Shown: positions 1 through 8,730, numbered from the stretch's first letter. The stretch: DNA of 32,508 bases from Bacillaceae bacterium Marseille-Q3522 (GCA_017898095.1 JAGKQJ010000033.1:1-32508); one strand, 5' to 3'. Notes: generated by a model not told the origin, from the sequence alone. Numbers and translations: made by a program.

Positions 1-125
1 CACGTGTTACTCACCCGTTCGCCACTCATCTTTTCGGAGCAAGCTCCAGAAAAGATGCGTTCGACTTGCATGTATTAGGCACGCCGCCAGCGTTCGTCCT
101 GAGCCAGGATCAAACTCTCCATTAT
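1..125 (-). rRNA. 16S rRNA, 5' end (partial)
   Basis: On the minus strand the conserved 16S start GAGAGTTTGATCCTGGCTCA is followed by the CTAATACATGCAAGTCGAACG block and ends in GGCGAACGGGTGAGTAACA. The window cuts the gene after about 125 nucleotides. The V1 helix is long: CATCTTTTC pairs with GAAAAGATG around a GGAGC/GCTCC tip. The mature 5' end is estimated from the family and may be off by a few bases. This is the first gene of an rRNA operon lying downstream of the tRNA cluster. Confidence 0.95.
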
Positions 126-254
126 AAATGTTAAGAGTCTGTCTTGCTCATAATAATTATATAGAAAGAAATTGTTTTTCTCTCCGAAAAAATTGACGTT
201 GACGTTTTTGTTTGTTCAGTTTTCAAGGAGCAATATTATTGACACAACTTTTTT
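126..254 (-). promoter_or_regulatory. rRNA leader with boxA-like element
   Basis: This is the transcribed leader between the rrn promoter and the 16S gene. A boxA-like antitermination element, TGCTCCTTGAAAACT, lies on the minus strand at 218-232 and resembles the boxA/spacer motif of Bacillus rRNA operons. The rest is A/T-rich and presumably includes half of the RNase III processing stem, whose partner would be beyond the 16S gene and outside the window. Confidence 0.6.
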
Positions 255-283
255 ATTATATCAAACTCACTAGACTATGTCAA
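255..283 (-). promoter_or_regulatory. rRNA operon promoter (sigma-A)
   Basis: On the minus strand the -35 is TTGACA (278-283) and the -10 is TATAAT (255-260), with a 17-bp spacer, a perfect consensus promoter. It lies just after the tRNA-Ala 3' end, so the rRNA operon has its own promoter as well as possible read-through from the tRNA cluster. Confidence 0.85.
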
Positions 284-294
284 CAACTTTTTTT

Positions 295-370
295 TGGTGG
301 AGCCTAGCGGGATCGAACCGCTGACCTCCTGCGTGCAAAGCAGGCGCTCTCCCAGCTGAGCTAAGGCCCC
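295..370 (-). tRNA. tRNA-Ala (TGC)
   Basis: A 76-nt cloverleaf with the 3' CCA encoded. The acceptor GGGGCCT pairs with AGGCTCC and includes the G3-U70 pair that marks alanine tRNAs. The anticodon loop is TTTGCAC, anticodon TGC. It is the last tRNA of the cluster in the transcribed direction and is followed directly by the rrn promoter. Confidence 0.97.
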
Positions 371-391
371 AATAACGACGAAAATTGATAA

Positions 392-468
392 TGGTCGGGA
401 AGACAGGATTTGAACCTGCGACCTCATAGTCCCGAACCATGCGCTCTACCAAGCTGAGCTACTTCCCG
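392..468 (-). tRNA. tRNA-Pro (CGG)
   Basis: A 77-nt cloverleaf with CCA encoded and the acceptor CGGGAAG. The anticodon stem is CATGG with CTATG (one G-U pair), and the loop TTCGGGA gives anticodon CGG, reading CCG only. The equivalent position in the B. subtilis trnJ cluster holds, from memory, Pro-TGG, so another proline tRNA must exist elsewhere to read the remaining CCN codons. Confidence 0.93.
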
Positions 469-492
469 GTTGAAACAAGTAAAGTTATAATA

Positions 493-569
<77 letters not shown>

Positions 570-623
570 ATAAAATAAATCAGGAACCAATTCGTAATAA
601 AATCTGCCAAATCAGCGGGCAAT

Positions 624-698
624 TGGAGCGGAAGACGGGATTCGAACCCGCGACCCCCACCTTGGCAAGGTGATGTTCTACCACTGAACTACTTCCGC
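624..698 (-). tRNA. tRNA-Gly (GCC)
   Basis: A 75-nt cloverleaf with CCA encoded. The acceptor is GCGGAAG, the D-loop is short as usual for glycine, and the anticodon is GCC between stems CACCT and AGGTG. Confidence 0.97.
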
Positions 699-716
699 AA
701 ATGTCCTTCGTAACAG

Positions 717-798
717 TGCGGGTGAAGGGAGTCGAACCCCCACGCCTTACGGCGCCAGATCCTAAGTCTGGTGCGTCTGCCAATTCCGCCACACCCGC
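717..798 (-). tRNA. tRNA-Leu (TAG), CCA not encoded
   Basis: A class II tRNA with a long variable arm (GCGCCGTAAGGCGT region). The acceptor GCGGGTG pairs with CACCCGC and the anticodon loop CTTAGGA gives TAG. After the discriminator A the genome reads CTG, not CCA, so the 3' end must be completed by the CCA-adding enzyme. Confidence 0.95.
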
Positions 799-828
799 AT
801 ATTTGATTTGCTGGCAGCATATAAAAAG

Positions 829-901
829 TGAGCCATGGAGGATTCGAACCTCCGACCCTTTGATTAAAAGTCAAATGCTCTACCGACTGAGCTAATGGCT
901 C
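829..901 (-). tRNA. tRNA-Lys (TTT), CCA not encoded
   Basis: A 73-nt cloverleaf with acceptor GAGCCAT pairing with ATGGCTC. The anticodon loop CTTTTAA gives TTT. After the discriminator A the genome reads CTTTTT, so CCA must be added after transcription. Confidence 0.95.
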
Positions 902-910
902 ATAATGAGA

Positions 911-986
<76 letters not shown>

Positions 987-1070
987 TTATATAAAAAAGA
1001 AAGTCGGTTTTTATTTTTCCTTACTGCGGAAAATATATTACGTTACTAGAAACATTACTTACTGTTCTAA

Positions 1071-1146
1071 TGGTGGAGGATGACGGGATCGAACCGCCGA
1101 CCCTCTGCTTGTAAGGCAGATGCTCTCCCAGCTGAGCTAATCCTCC
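1071..1146 (-). tRNA. tRNA-Val (TAC)
   Basis: A 76-nt cloverleaf with CCA encoded. The acceptor is GGAGGAT and the anticodon loop CTTACAA gives TAC. It is the first tRNA of the cluster in the transcribed direction, about 120 bp downstream of the predicted tRNA promoter. Confidence 0.97.
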
Positions 1147-1267
1147 TATGTAGAATAATAGCGAACAGTTCCGACACCTTAAAACGAATTTTAAAATGTT
1201 TTTCAAAACCTGCTTCCTAACATTTTTACTTCAACAGCTTACTCCATCTCTAGAAGGCGACTTTATA

Positions 1268-1296
1268 ATGTTAACAGAATAAATTTCATAAGTCAA
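1268..1296 (-). promoter_or_regulatory. tRNA cluster promoter (sigma-A)
   Basis: On the minus strand TTGACT (1291-1296) and TAACAT (1268-1273) are 17 bp apart in an A/T-rich stretch upstream of tRNA-Val. No rRNA gene lies upstream, so this is the likely start of the tRNA transcript. No terminator is seen between the tRNAs and the 16S gene. Confidence 0.6.
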
Positions 1297-1383
1297 TAAC
1301 TTATTCACAACTTTTTATCTACAAATAATAATATATCACCAATATCCAGGTAATTCAATTGTTTTTACAATAAAGTGAAACTT

Positions 1384-1479
1384 CCATCAGTGGGGGTTTT
1401 TCGACGTACAGGACGTACTAGTGCCGACGTTGCAACAGGACGCCTGAGATCTTAGTCGGCACACGTCCCCCACTGATGG
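1384..1479. repeat. MITE-like element with inverted ends and one 59-bp unit
   Basis: The outer ends CCATCAGTGGGG and CCCCACTGATGG are perfect 12-bp inverted repeats. Inside, on the minus strand, is one copy (1402-1460) of a 59-bp unit that also occurs at 3565-3682 (twice) and 31860-31918. Its core is GCACTAGTACGTCCTGTACG. The element has no coding capacity, so if mobile it depends on a transposase elsewhere. Confidence 0.6.
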
Positions 1480-1484
1480 TTAGT

Positions 1485-1646
1485 CGCGCGAAGCCCGATT
1501 GATTTTTCTAAGGGCTAAAGCCCTAAGAAAAACCTTATCACGCAGAGCCTGATTGAAATATCTAAGAGCTTAAGCTCTAAGATATTCCTTATCGCGCTAA
1601 GCCCGATTGGAGTTTCTAAGGGCTGAAGCCCTAAGAAACTCCTTAT
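1485..1646. repeat. Three tandem 54-bp units, each with a hairpin
   Basis: Units lie at 1485-1538, 1539-1592 and 1593-1646. Each begins with a conserved AGCCCGATTG-like block, followed by a 14-bp inverted repeat with a 2-nt centre and then CCTTAT. The stems differ but stay paired: TTTTTCTAAGGGCT, AATATCTAAGAGCT and AGTTTCTAAGGGCT each match their partner arm, with the same A-A mismatch in all three. Hairpin centres are exactly 54 bp apart. Function unknown. Confidence 0.85.
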
Positions 1647-1664
1647 CTCACCAATCGGGCTTTT

Positions 1665-1735
1665 AGGGGCTGTTTATCCCCGCCTAAAAGGATTGGTTTC
1701 CCTTCTATTTTTGAGGCGGGGGTATTACTGCCCCT
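1665..1735. repeat. Nested G/C-rich inverted repeat
   Basis: The outer arms AGGGGC (1665-1670) and GCCCCT (1730-1735) enclose inner arms CCCCGCCT (1678-1685) and AGGCGGGG (1714-1721) around an A/T-rich loop. It directly adjoins the 54-bp array and may be part of the same structured element. Confidence 0.55.
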
Positions 1736-1932
1736 TAATCTGCGATAAAATAAGTAAATCAAAATGCCGACGAAGAAATTCCAAACCTATCATTACTGAC
1801 TTTTGAACATTCCTTTTAAAAATTGACATTAAAAAAATAATTATTAGTTTACTTACGAAAATAGAAAGTTCTTCACCGATATTCTATCAACCAAATCAAC
1901 CGAGTGCCTGCCTCTTCACACTCTTTCAGATT

Positions 1933-1981
1933 GAAAAAGAAGCACTGCTGAAATAATTCAGGAATCGAATTACTTCAGCAG
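1933..1981 (-). terminator. lysS terminator
   Basis: On the minus strand a 15-bp stem (CTGCTGAAGTAATTC with its partner arm, containing G-U pairs) and a 7-nt loop are followed by TGCTTCTTTTTC. It begins about 15 bp after the lysS stop codon. Confidence 0.75.
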
Positions 1982-1996
1982 ATGCAAACAAACTGA

Positions 1997-3511
<1,515 letters not shown>

Positions 3512-3547
3512 CTATTTTTAATGCAATCGGGTAATGTGTAACTAGCC

Positions 3548-3701
3548 TTTAGTGGGGGATGAAAGCCGACTGAGTACGCTACGGCCTCATGTCTTCGACA
3601 GCACTAGTACTTCCTGTACGTCTACCGACTAAAGACACCACCGCCTTATGTCTTCCTCGGCACTAGTACTTCCTGTACGTTGAAAAAATCCCCCCCTGAG
3701 G
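3548..3701. repeat. MITE-like element with two tandem 59-bp units
   Basis: Two direct copies of the 59-bp unit lie at 3565-3623 and 3624-3682. Both contain GCACTAGTACTTCCTGTACG. They are flanked by imperfect inverted ends, AGTGGGGGAT on the left and ATCCCCCCCTGA on the right, like the ends of the element at 1384-1479. It occupies most of the dusB-lysS gap, so the two genes are either co-transcribed through it or lysS has its own promoter, which I could not identify. Confidence 0.6.
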
Positions 3702-3711
3702 AAATTTCATT

Positions 3712-4713
3712 TTACCCTGCTTTTATTTTCAGTAGTTCTTGTCTTTCAACGTCTTCTACCAATTTCATTAATAACGAAACCAGCTCTTCTCTCGTGTTGC
3801 ACTCATTAATCGCATTTCTTACTTTTCCGTTCCCGCGGATCCCTTTTAAATACCAAGCGGCATGTTTGCGCATTTCACGAATAGCGATATTTTCATTCTT
3901 GAGGGCAATTAAGCGATCTAAATGAAGAATACAAACATCGATCTTTTCACGGACTGAAGGTTCACCGATTAATTCTCTTGTTTCTAGATATTTAACCGTT
4001 TGATAGATCATCCATGGATTTCCTAGCGCGGCACGGCCAATCATCACTCCGTCAACACCAACTTCGTCCAACATTCTTTTCGCGTCCTGCGGCGTTTGTA
4101 CGTCTCCGTTCCCTATAACAGGGATGTTAACTGCTTGTTTAACTTCACGGATAATATCCCAATTAGCACTACCTTCATACATCTGTACCCTGGTCCGCCC
4201 ATGCACAGTGACAGCCGCGCCGCCGGCACGTTCAACAGCTTGTGCGTTTTCAACAGCAAAAATATGGTCATTATCCCAGCCGATACGCATCTTTACCGTA
4301 ACTGGCTTATGAACTGCTTCTACTACTGCTGAAACCATCTCATAAATTTTATCAGGATTCAATAGCCATCTGGCACCAGCTTCACATTTAATAATTTTAT
4401 TTACAGGGCAGCCCATGTTGATATCAATAATATCGGCATTTGTATTTTGATCAACAAATTTAGCCGCCTCTACGAGTGTTGCCCGTTCACCGCCAAAAAT
4501 TTGCAAACTTAACGGCTTCTCTCTTTCATCAATATAAAGCATGTTCATTGTTTTTTCGTTTCTGTAAACAATTCCCTTATCACTAATCATTTCAGCACAT
4601 ACCAGTCCGGCGCCGAATTCTTTAACAGTTAGCCGGAAAGCTGAATTACAAACACCTGCCATTGGTGCCAGCACAACCGGGTTTTTCATTGTAATGTTGC
4701 CTATTTTCAACAT
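3712..4713 (-). CDS. dusB: tRNA-dihydrouridine synthase DusB
   Basis: An FMN-dependent enzyme that reduces specific uridines in tRNA to dihydrouridine. The product is 333 aa with an N-terminal TIM barrel: the flavin-site start LAPMAGVCNSAFR, the catalytic-cysteine motif NMGCPVNKI at about residue 100, and VHGRTRVQMYEGSANW and PVIGNGDV further on, then a C-terminal helical tRNA-binding domain. The start is ATG with a strong AAGGAGG 7 nt upstream. It is equivalent to B. subtilis yacF, between yazB and lysS. Its C-terminal end adjoins the repeat element at 3548-3701. Confidence 0.95.
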   Translation of the reverse strand: MLKIGNITMKNPVVLAPMAGVCNSAFRLTVKEFGAGLVCAEMISDKGIVYRNEKTMNMLYIDEREKPLSLQIFGGERATLVEAAKFVDQNTNADIIDINMGCPVNKIIKCEAGARWLLNPDKIYEMVSAVVEAVHKPVTVKMRIGWDNDHIFAVENAQAVERAGGAAVTVHGRTRVQMYEGSANWDIIREVKQAVNIPVIGNGDVQTPQDAKRMLDEVGVDGVMIGRAALGNPWMIYQTVKYLETRELIGEPSVREKIDVCILHLDRLIALKNENIAIREMRKHAAWYLKGIRGNGKVRNAINECNTREELVSLLMKLVEDVERQELLKIKAG

Positions 4714-4744
4714 GGCGAACCCTCCTTTCTACTATTTCCCATCT

Positions 4745-4951
4745 TCATTGTGGCGGTTTTAATTCTTCTATACTAATATCAAGTGACTCACATACATGTA
4801 TCATCTGCAATGTGGTTGGCAGCCGATTTCCTCTCTCCATTTCTCCCAAAATAGACACGGAGATTCCCAATTTCTTTGCAAATTGTTCTTGTGTATATCC
4901 TTTTAATTTTCGAAAAGCGCGAATACGTCTTCCCCATTGTTCTGCTTCCAT
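4745..4951 (-). CDS. yazB: Small XRE-family helix-turn-helix protein YazB
   Basis: A 68-aa protein made of little more than one XRE/Cro-type HTH (RIRAFRKLKGYTQEQFAKKL then SVSILGEMERGNRLP), so a likely DNA-binding regulator with unknown targets. Its start lies 49 bp inside the 3' end of folK in another frame, the same arrangement as in B. subtilis, which suggests translational coupling. The Shine-Dalgarno AGGGAG lies 7-8 nt before the ATG. It has no separate sensor or dimerisation domain. Confidence 0.9.
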   Translation of the reverse strand: MEAEQWGRRIRAFRKLKGYTQEQFAKKLGISVSILGEMERGNRLPTTLQMIHVCESLDISIEELKPPQ

Positions 4952-5427
4952 TTCCGAACTCCCTCTCTTTTTCGTTTTTCCATTAACGAATATTCCAGAG
5001 TTGTTTTATCCGGTAAATCGATGCGTGGATTTAATTCCAGCAAAGGAACCAACACAAAAGCTCTTTCCAACATTCTTGGGTGAGGAATAATAAGATCCTC
5101 TGTTTCAATATTTTCTTTATTAAACAGTAAAATGTCAAGGTCTATTGTTCGAGGTCCCCAGCGAATCGTTCGTTTTCTTCCAAGTTTTTCTTCTATCCTT
5201 AAGCAAATCTGCAACAATGAAAATGGATTAACATTCGTTTGTATTGCTAATACCATATTTAAAAATTTTGCTTGATTCTCATATCCAACGGGATCCGTTT
5301 CATAAATCGAAGATGCAGCCGCCACCTTTATTTCATTTTCGTTCCCGAGAAGTCTTATGGCTTTAGAAAGGTATTGAAGGCGATCTCCCATATTGGAACC
5401 AAGAGAGAGATAGGCTTCATTCCACAT
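4903..5427 (-). CDS. folK: HPPK, 6-hydroxymethyl-dihydropterin pyrophosphokinase
   Basis: Transfers pyrophosphate from ATP to 6-hydroxymethyl-7,8-dihydropterin, the step before dihydropteroate synthase in folate synthesis. The product is 174 aa. Motifs seen are the N-terminal YLSLGSNMGDR, YETDPVGYENQAKFLN, and the signature RWGPRTIDLDILLF with its metal-binding aspartates, followed by IIPHPRMLERAFVL. Its start overlaps the end of folB by 11 bp and its end overlaps yazB by 49 bp, so the fol genes are tightly packed in one operon. Confidence 0.97.
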   Translation of the reverse strand: MWNEAYLSLGSNMGDRLQYLSKAIRLLGNENEIKVAAASSIYETDPVGYENQAKFLNMVLAIQTNVNPFSLLQICLRIEEKLGRKRTIRWGPRTIDLDILLFNKENIETEDLIIPHPRMLERAFVLVPLLELNPRIDLPDKTTLEYSLMEKRKREGVRKWKQNNGEDVFALFEN

Positions 5428-5788
5428 TTCCGCGCCCCCTTTTTATTTCGACTGCGACCGACCTGTAATGTCCGGGTATCGGCGGATCTGTTTTGATTAC
5501 TTTTACTGTTATATTGTTAACTGTGGGAAAATCATTAAGGATGCTCGTAGCAATTGCTTCTGCAACAGATTCAATTAGTTTGAACGGTTTACCTTCGACA
5601 ATTTCTTTACAAATACGAAAAAGATCCCCATAATCGATGGAATACTCGAGATTATCTGTTCTTGCGGCCCTTTTTAAATTAGCTTCGACAGTTAAATCAA
5701 CGTAGAAGCGCTGCCCAAGCCGGGATTCTTCAGGCAATACACCGTGATAACCGTAAAATTCCATTTGCTGAAGAAAAATTTTATCCAT
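5417..5788 (-). CDS. folB: Dihydroneopterin aldolase
   Basis: Cleaves 7,8-dihydroneopterin to 6-hydroxymethyl-dihydropterin and glycolaldehyde in folate synthesis. The product is 123 aa with the family blocks MEFYGYHGVLPEESRLGQRF (catalytic Tyr and substrate-site residues), ESVAEAIA and PPIPGHYRSVAVEI. An in-frame ATG also exists at 5815, but the start at 5788 (MDKIFL) matches the family N-terminus, has AAGGGTG upstream and overlaps the folP stop by only 8 bp, so it is preferred. Confidence 0.95.
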   Translation of the reverse strand: MDKIFLQQMEFYGYHGVLPEESRLGQRFYVDLTVEANLKRAARTDNLEYSIDYGDLFRICKEIVEGKPFKLIESVAEAIATSILNDFPTVNNITVKVIKTDPPIPGHYRSVAVEIKRGRGNVE

Positions 5789-6617
5789 GTTGTTCACCCT
5801 TTCCAACAAGAGCATCCATCACTTTCGCCATTCGGCTCATTTCTTTTACATCATGAACACGAATCATTTGGCAGCCTTTTTCAATTCCATAGCAGATCGT
5901 TGCCCCGGTTCCTTCTACGCGATCGTCTACAGGCAGGTCAAGAATCTTTCCAATCATCGATTTTCGTGATGTTCCCAATAATACCGGATAACCGATGGCA
6001 ACGAGTTTATCCAGATCTTGCATCATTCTGATATTTTCCTTGAAACCTTTGGCAAAACCGATCCCGGGATCTAAAATGATTTGCTTATCTTTTACACCTG
6101 CTTGCTTGACAATCGCAATGCTTTCAAATAGATCATTCATGACATCACGAAAAAAATGTCTGTATTCCCGGTTTTCACGATTATGCATTAAGATAATGGG
6201 AACCTGTTTTTCGGCAGCTACTTGTCCCATTAGCGGATCTTTTTTTGCGCCCCACACATCATTAATGATATTTGCTCCCGCTTCAATCGCCTGATTTGCG
6301 ACTTCAGCTTTATACGTATCAATTGAAATTGGTACATTCAATTTCTTCCGAATCGCCTGAATAACCGGTATGACTCTTTCCAGTTCTTCAGAGGCAGAAA
6401 CAGGGGAAAAGCCCGGGCGTGTTGATTCTCCGCCGACATCAATAATATCAGCTCCATTCTCCACCATTTCTTGTGCGTGCAAAACAGCTTTATCGAGGTC
6501 TATATACTTTCCTCCATCAGAAAAAGAATCCGGCGTTGCGTTTAAAATTCCCATCACAATTGTCTTTTCCCCATAGTCTAATGTAAAAGGTCTACATGTA
6601 ATTTTTTTATCCTGCAT
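5781..6617 (-). CDS. folP: Dihydropteroate synthase
   Basis: Condenses p-aminobenzoate with hydroxymethyl-dihydropterin pyrophosphate; the sulfonamide target (sul in B. subtilis). The product is 278 aa, a TIM barrel. Visible blocks are VMGILNATPDSFSDGG, DVGGESTRPG, SIDTYKAEVA, ILMHNR, LDPGIGFAKG and GTSRKSMIG. The start is ATG with AGGAGAGG upstream. It is the first gene of the fol operon here; the pab genes that usually precede it, and make its pABA substrate, are not in the window. Confidence 0.97.
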   Translation of the reverse strand: MQDKKITCRPFTLDYGEKTIVMGILNATPDSFSDGGKYIDLDKAVLHAQEMVENGADIIDVGGESTRPGFSPVSASEELERVIPVIQAIRKKLNVPISIDTYKAEVANQAIEAGANIINDVWGAKKDPLMGQVAAEKQVPIILMHNRENREYRHFFRDVMNDLFESIAIVKQAGVKDKQIILDPGIGFAKGFKENIRMMQDLDKLVAIGYPVLLGTSRKSMIGKILDLPVDDRVEGTGATICYGIEKGCQMIRVHDVKEMSRMAKVMDALVGKGEQHG

Positions 6618-6921
6618 TTTTAAAATCCTCTCCTAAATCATTTTTGAACCTGACTCTTCTGCTGAAACGAGTTCACTGACACATTAAAGGATAGGGAATA
6701 TTAATTAAAGCATCACTTTGTATTATACCGTAAACTTACAGGAGATGGATTATCAAATTTTTCAGGGAATGTTATTATGATTACAGAAAAAAACAAACGG
6801 AAATAATGGAATTGTATTCTTATTATCGTCAGCGGGCGAAATTGATACATATCCATTGAAGTTTGTTTTATCACATAGCCTTTTAACACCAGCTCAGTTT
6901 TAAATCGCAGTTTCCCTTTCA
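6618..6921. other. 304-bp gap where yacD-cysK-pabBAC would be
   Basis: No credible gene. An open frame of 69 codons runs from the hslO stop (6922 to 6713, minus), but it starts with GTG, lacks a good Shine-Dalgarno, resembles nothing I know and is probably chance. A TATAAT (6722-6727, minus) could be the -10 of the fol operon promoter, but its best -35 (TTGATA) is 23 bp away, so this is weak. In B. subtilis this position carries yacD, cysK, pabB, pabA and pabC. Confidence 0.6.
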
Positions 6922-7797
6922 CTATATCTGTTTTAGCAAGTCCTCTAAATCCTGTGCAGAAAAAAGGTATTTTTCATTACAAAAATGGCAAACGGCTTCT
7001 GCTCCGTTTTCTTTTTCAATCATATCGCGAATTTCTTCTTTTCCGAGACTTATAATTGCACTGGCAAATCGTTCTTTTGAACAATTGCACCGGAATGCTA
7101 CCGGCATTGTTTCTAATATTTGAATTTGCCCGCGTGTAAAAATTTCTTCTAAAATTTGTTCCGGGGTCAGGCCTTTTTCAATCTGTTTCGATATTGGCGG
7201 GATTTCTTGCAATCTTTTTTCCAGAAATGTGATTGTTTTATCATCCGTTCCGGGCATAATTTGTAAAATAAAACCACCTGCAGCTAAAATGCTGTTATCC
7301 GGATTTACAAGAACGCCTACTCCTACTGAAGAAGGTATTTGCTCGGAGACTGCAAAATAATACGTGAAATCTTCTCCCAGTTCTCCTGAAACAATCGGTA
7401 CTTGCCCGGTAAAATGTTCACGCATACCAATATCTTTTATGACGGTAAGCATTCCTGTTGTTCCAACCGCTTTTCGCACATCCAATTTTCCATGCTCGTT
7501 TAAATCAAAATGCGTGTGCGGATTGTTTACATAACCGCGGACTTCACCTTTTGCATTACTGTCTACAAGGATTGCTCCTAATGGCCCTCCCCCTTCAATT
7601 TTGATTGTTATTTTTTCTTCTCCTTTTAACATGGAGCCCATCATGACACCAGCTGTCATTGCCCTTCCTAATGCTGCCGATGCTGTCGGCCATGTGTGAT
7701 GGCGCCGCTCAGCTTCACCGACTGTCTCCGTCGTTCTGGCTGCATAAGCACGGATTTGCCCATTCATTGCCAATGCTTTGACCAAGTAATCTCCCAT
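6922..7797 (-). CDS. hslO: Redox-regulated chaperonin Hsp33
   Basis: A cytosolic holdase activated by oxidation that protects unfolding proteins during oxidative and heat stress. The product is 291 aa, full length. The N-terminal chaperone domain starts [20 protein letters not shown]. The C-terminal redox switch has four zinc cysteines, Cys237 and Cys239 (CNC) and Cys270 and Cys273 (CHFC), so it should be functional. It follows coaX by 42 bp, most likely in the same transcript. Confidence 0.97.
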   Translation of the reverse strand: MGDYLVKALAMNGQIRAYAARTTETVGEAERRHHTWPTASAALGRAMTAGVMMGSMLKGEEKITIKIEGGGPLGAILVDSNAKGEVRGYVNNPHTHFDLNEHGKLDVRKAVGTTGMLTVIKDIGMREHFTGQVPIVSGELGEDFTYYFAVSEQIPSSVGVGVLVNPDNSILAAGGFILQIMPGTDDKTITFLEKRLQEIPPISKQIEKGLTPEQILEEIFTRGQIQILETMPVAFRCNCSKERFASAIISLGKEEIRDMIEKENGAEAVCHFCNEKYLFSAQDLEDLLKQI

Positions 7798-7839
7798 TTT
7801 TTCTCCTTTCTTATTGCTTTTCCCGATATATTTATATAA

Positions 7840-8616
7840 CTACTTACTGAATGTGTTATTCCTTTTATAAATAAGATGAAGTCCCTTCAACGTTAAAAAT
7901 GGATCGATGATGTCAATACTCGTTGTTTCCTTTGCAATAAAACTTGCAAGTCCCCCCGTAGCAATGACAGTCGGATTTTCCTTACTTTGATCCTTCATCC
8001 GTTTTACGATGCCCTCAACCTGGCCGATATAGCCATAAAAAATACCTGCCTGCATCGCTGATACAGTATTTTTGCCAATGATTCCATCGGGATAGGTGAT
8101 CTCTATCCGCGGTAATTTCGCTGCCCTTGAATATAGAGCTTCTGTTGAAATAGTAATTCCCGGAGCAATTGCCCCTCCCATATATTGTTTTTTTTCATTT
8201 ACATAACAAAAGGTTGTCGCGGTCCCGAAATCAACAATAATGAGCGGGCTGCCGTATTCGTGAATGGCCCCGACCGCATTAACAATCCGATCCGCTCCCA
8301 CTTCGCGCGGGTTTTCATACTTTATATTAAGACCTGTTTTGATCCCCGGCCCTACAATTAACGGTTTCTGCTGAAAATATTTTTGGCACATTCTTTCTAA
8401 CGCAAACATAATCGGCGGAACGACGGAAGAAATGATGATACCATTTATTGCCGATAAGGAAAGTCCTACATGTTCAAATAGTGCTTTGATGATCATTCCG
8501 TATTCATCTTCTGTTCGATATCGATTCGTTTCAATTCGCCAATGGTATTTCAATTCATTCTTGTCATATACACCAAATACAATGTTTGTATTTCCCACAT
8601 CCAGAACAAAAACCAA
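7840..8616 (-). CDS. coaX: Type III pantothenate kinase
   Basis: Phosphorylates pantothenate, the first step of coenzyme A synthesis; type III enzymes need a monovalent cation and are not feedback-inhibited by CoA. The product is 258 aa. The ASKHA-fold phosphate loops are LDVGNTN at the N-terminus and DFGTATTF in the middle, with GADRIVNA between. An ATG-started frame extends to 8664, but the TTG at 8616 gives the family length, aligns with the N-terminus of B. subtilis CoaX and follows GGTGAGG closely. The likely -10 at 8653-8658 lies inside the extension, which also favours the TTG. Confidence 0.93.
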   Translation of the reverse strand: MVFVLDVGNTNIVFGVYDKNELKYHWRIETNRYRTEDEYGMIIKALFEHVGLSLSAINGIIISSVVPPIMFALERMCQKYFQQKPLIVGPGIKTGLNIKYENPREVGADRIVNAVGAIHEYGSPLIIVDFGTATTFCYVNEKKQYMGGAIAPGITISTEALYSRAAKLPRIEITYPDGIIGKNTVSAMQAGIFYGYIGQVEGIVKRMKDQSKENPTVIATGGLASFIAKETTSIDIIDPFLTLKGLHLIYKRNNTFSK

Positions 8617-8652
8617 TAGCCTCACCACTTGTCTAATAGTTTTAACGCAAAC

Positions 8653-8661
8653 ATCATACCA
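8653..8661 (-). promoter_or_regulatory. coaX-hslO promoter (extended -10)
   Basis: The minus strand reads TGGTATGAT, an extended -10 (TGnTATGAT), 35-40 bp upstream of the coaX TTG. No clear -35 is seen. It follows the ftsH terminator, so coaX needs its own start. Confidence 0.5.
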
Positions 8662-8730
8662 CATTCTACAAAACAGCTGGTAAAAAAATTATGACGAATT
8701 CCTTCTTAATCATTTGCTGGCTTTTTGAAC

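Larger units (their letters stand above)
1147..1996. other. 850-bp gene-free region between lysS and the tRNAs
   Basis: No convincing coding sequence and no 5S or 23S remnant is seen. From right to left it holds the lysS terminator (1933-1981), an A/T-rich stretch, a nested G/C-rich inverted repeat (1665-1735), three tandem 54-bp hairpin units (1485-1646), a MITE-like element bounded by an inverted repeat (1384-1479) and the tRNA promoter (1268-1296). Confidence 0.8.

Noticed and set aside
1485-1646. CRISPR array
   Set aside because: Only three units, each internally palindromic, with no distinct spacers and no cas genes.
6713-6922. 69-codon frame starting with GTG at the hslO stop
   Set aside because: No good ribosome-binding site, no recognisable family and an odd composition; more likely chance or decayed DNA where yacD once was.
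8617-8664. ATG-started N-terminal extension of CoaX
   Set aside because: It lies across the likely promoter -10 and has no counterpart in the family; the TTG at 8616 is better.
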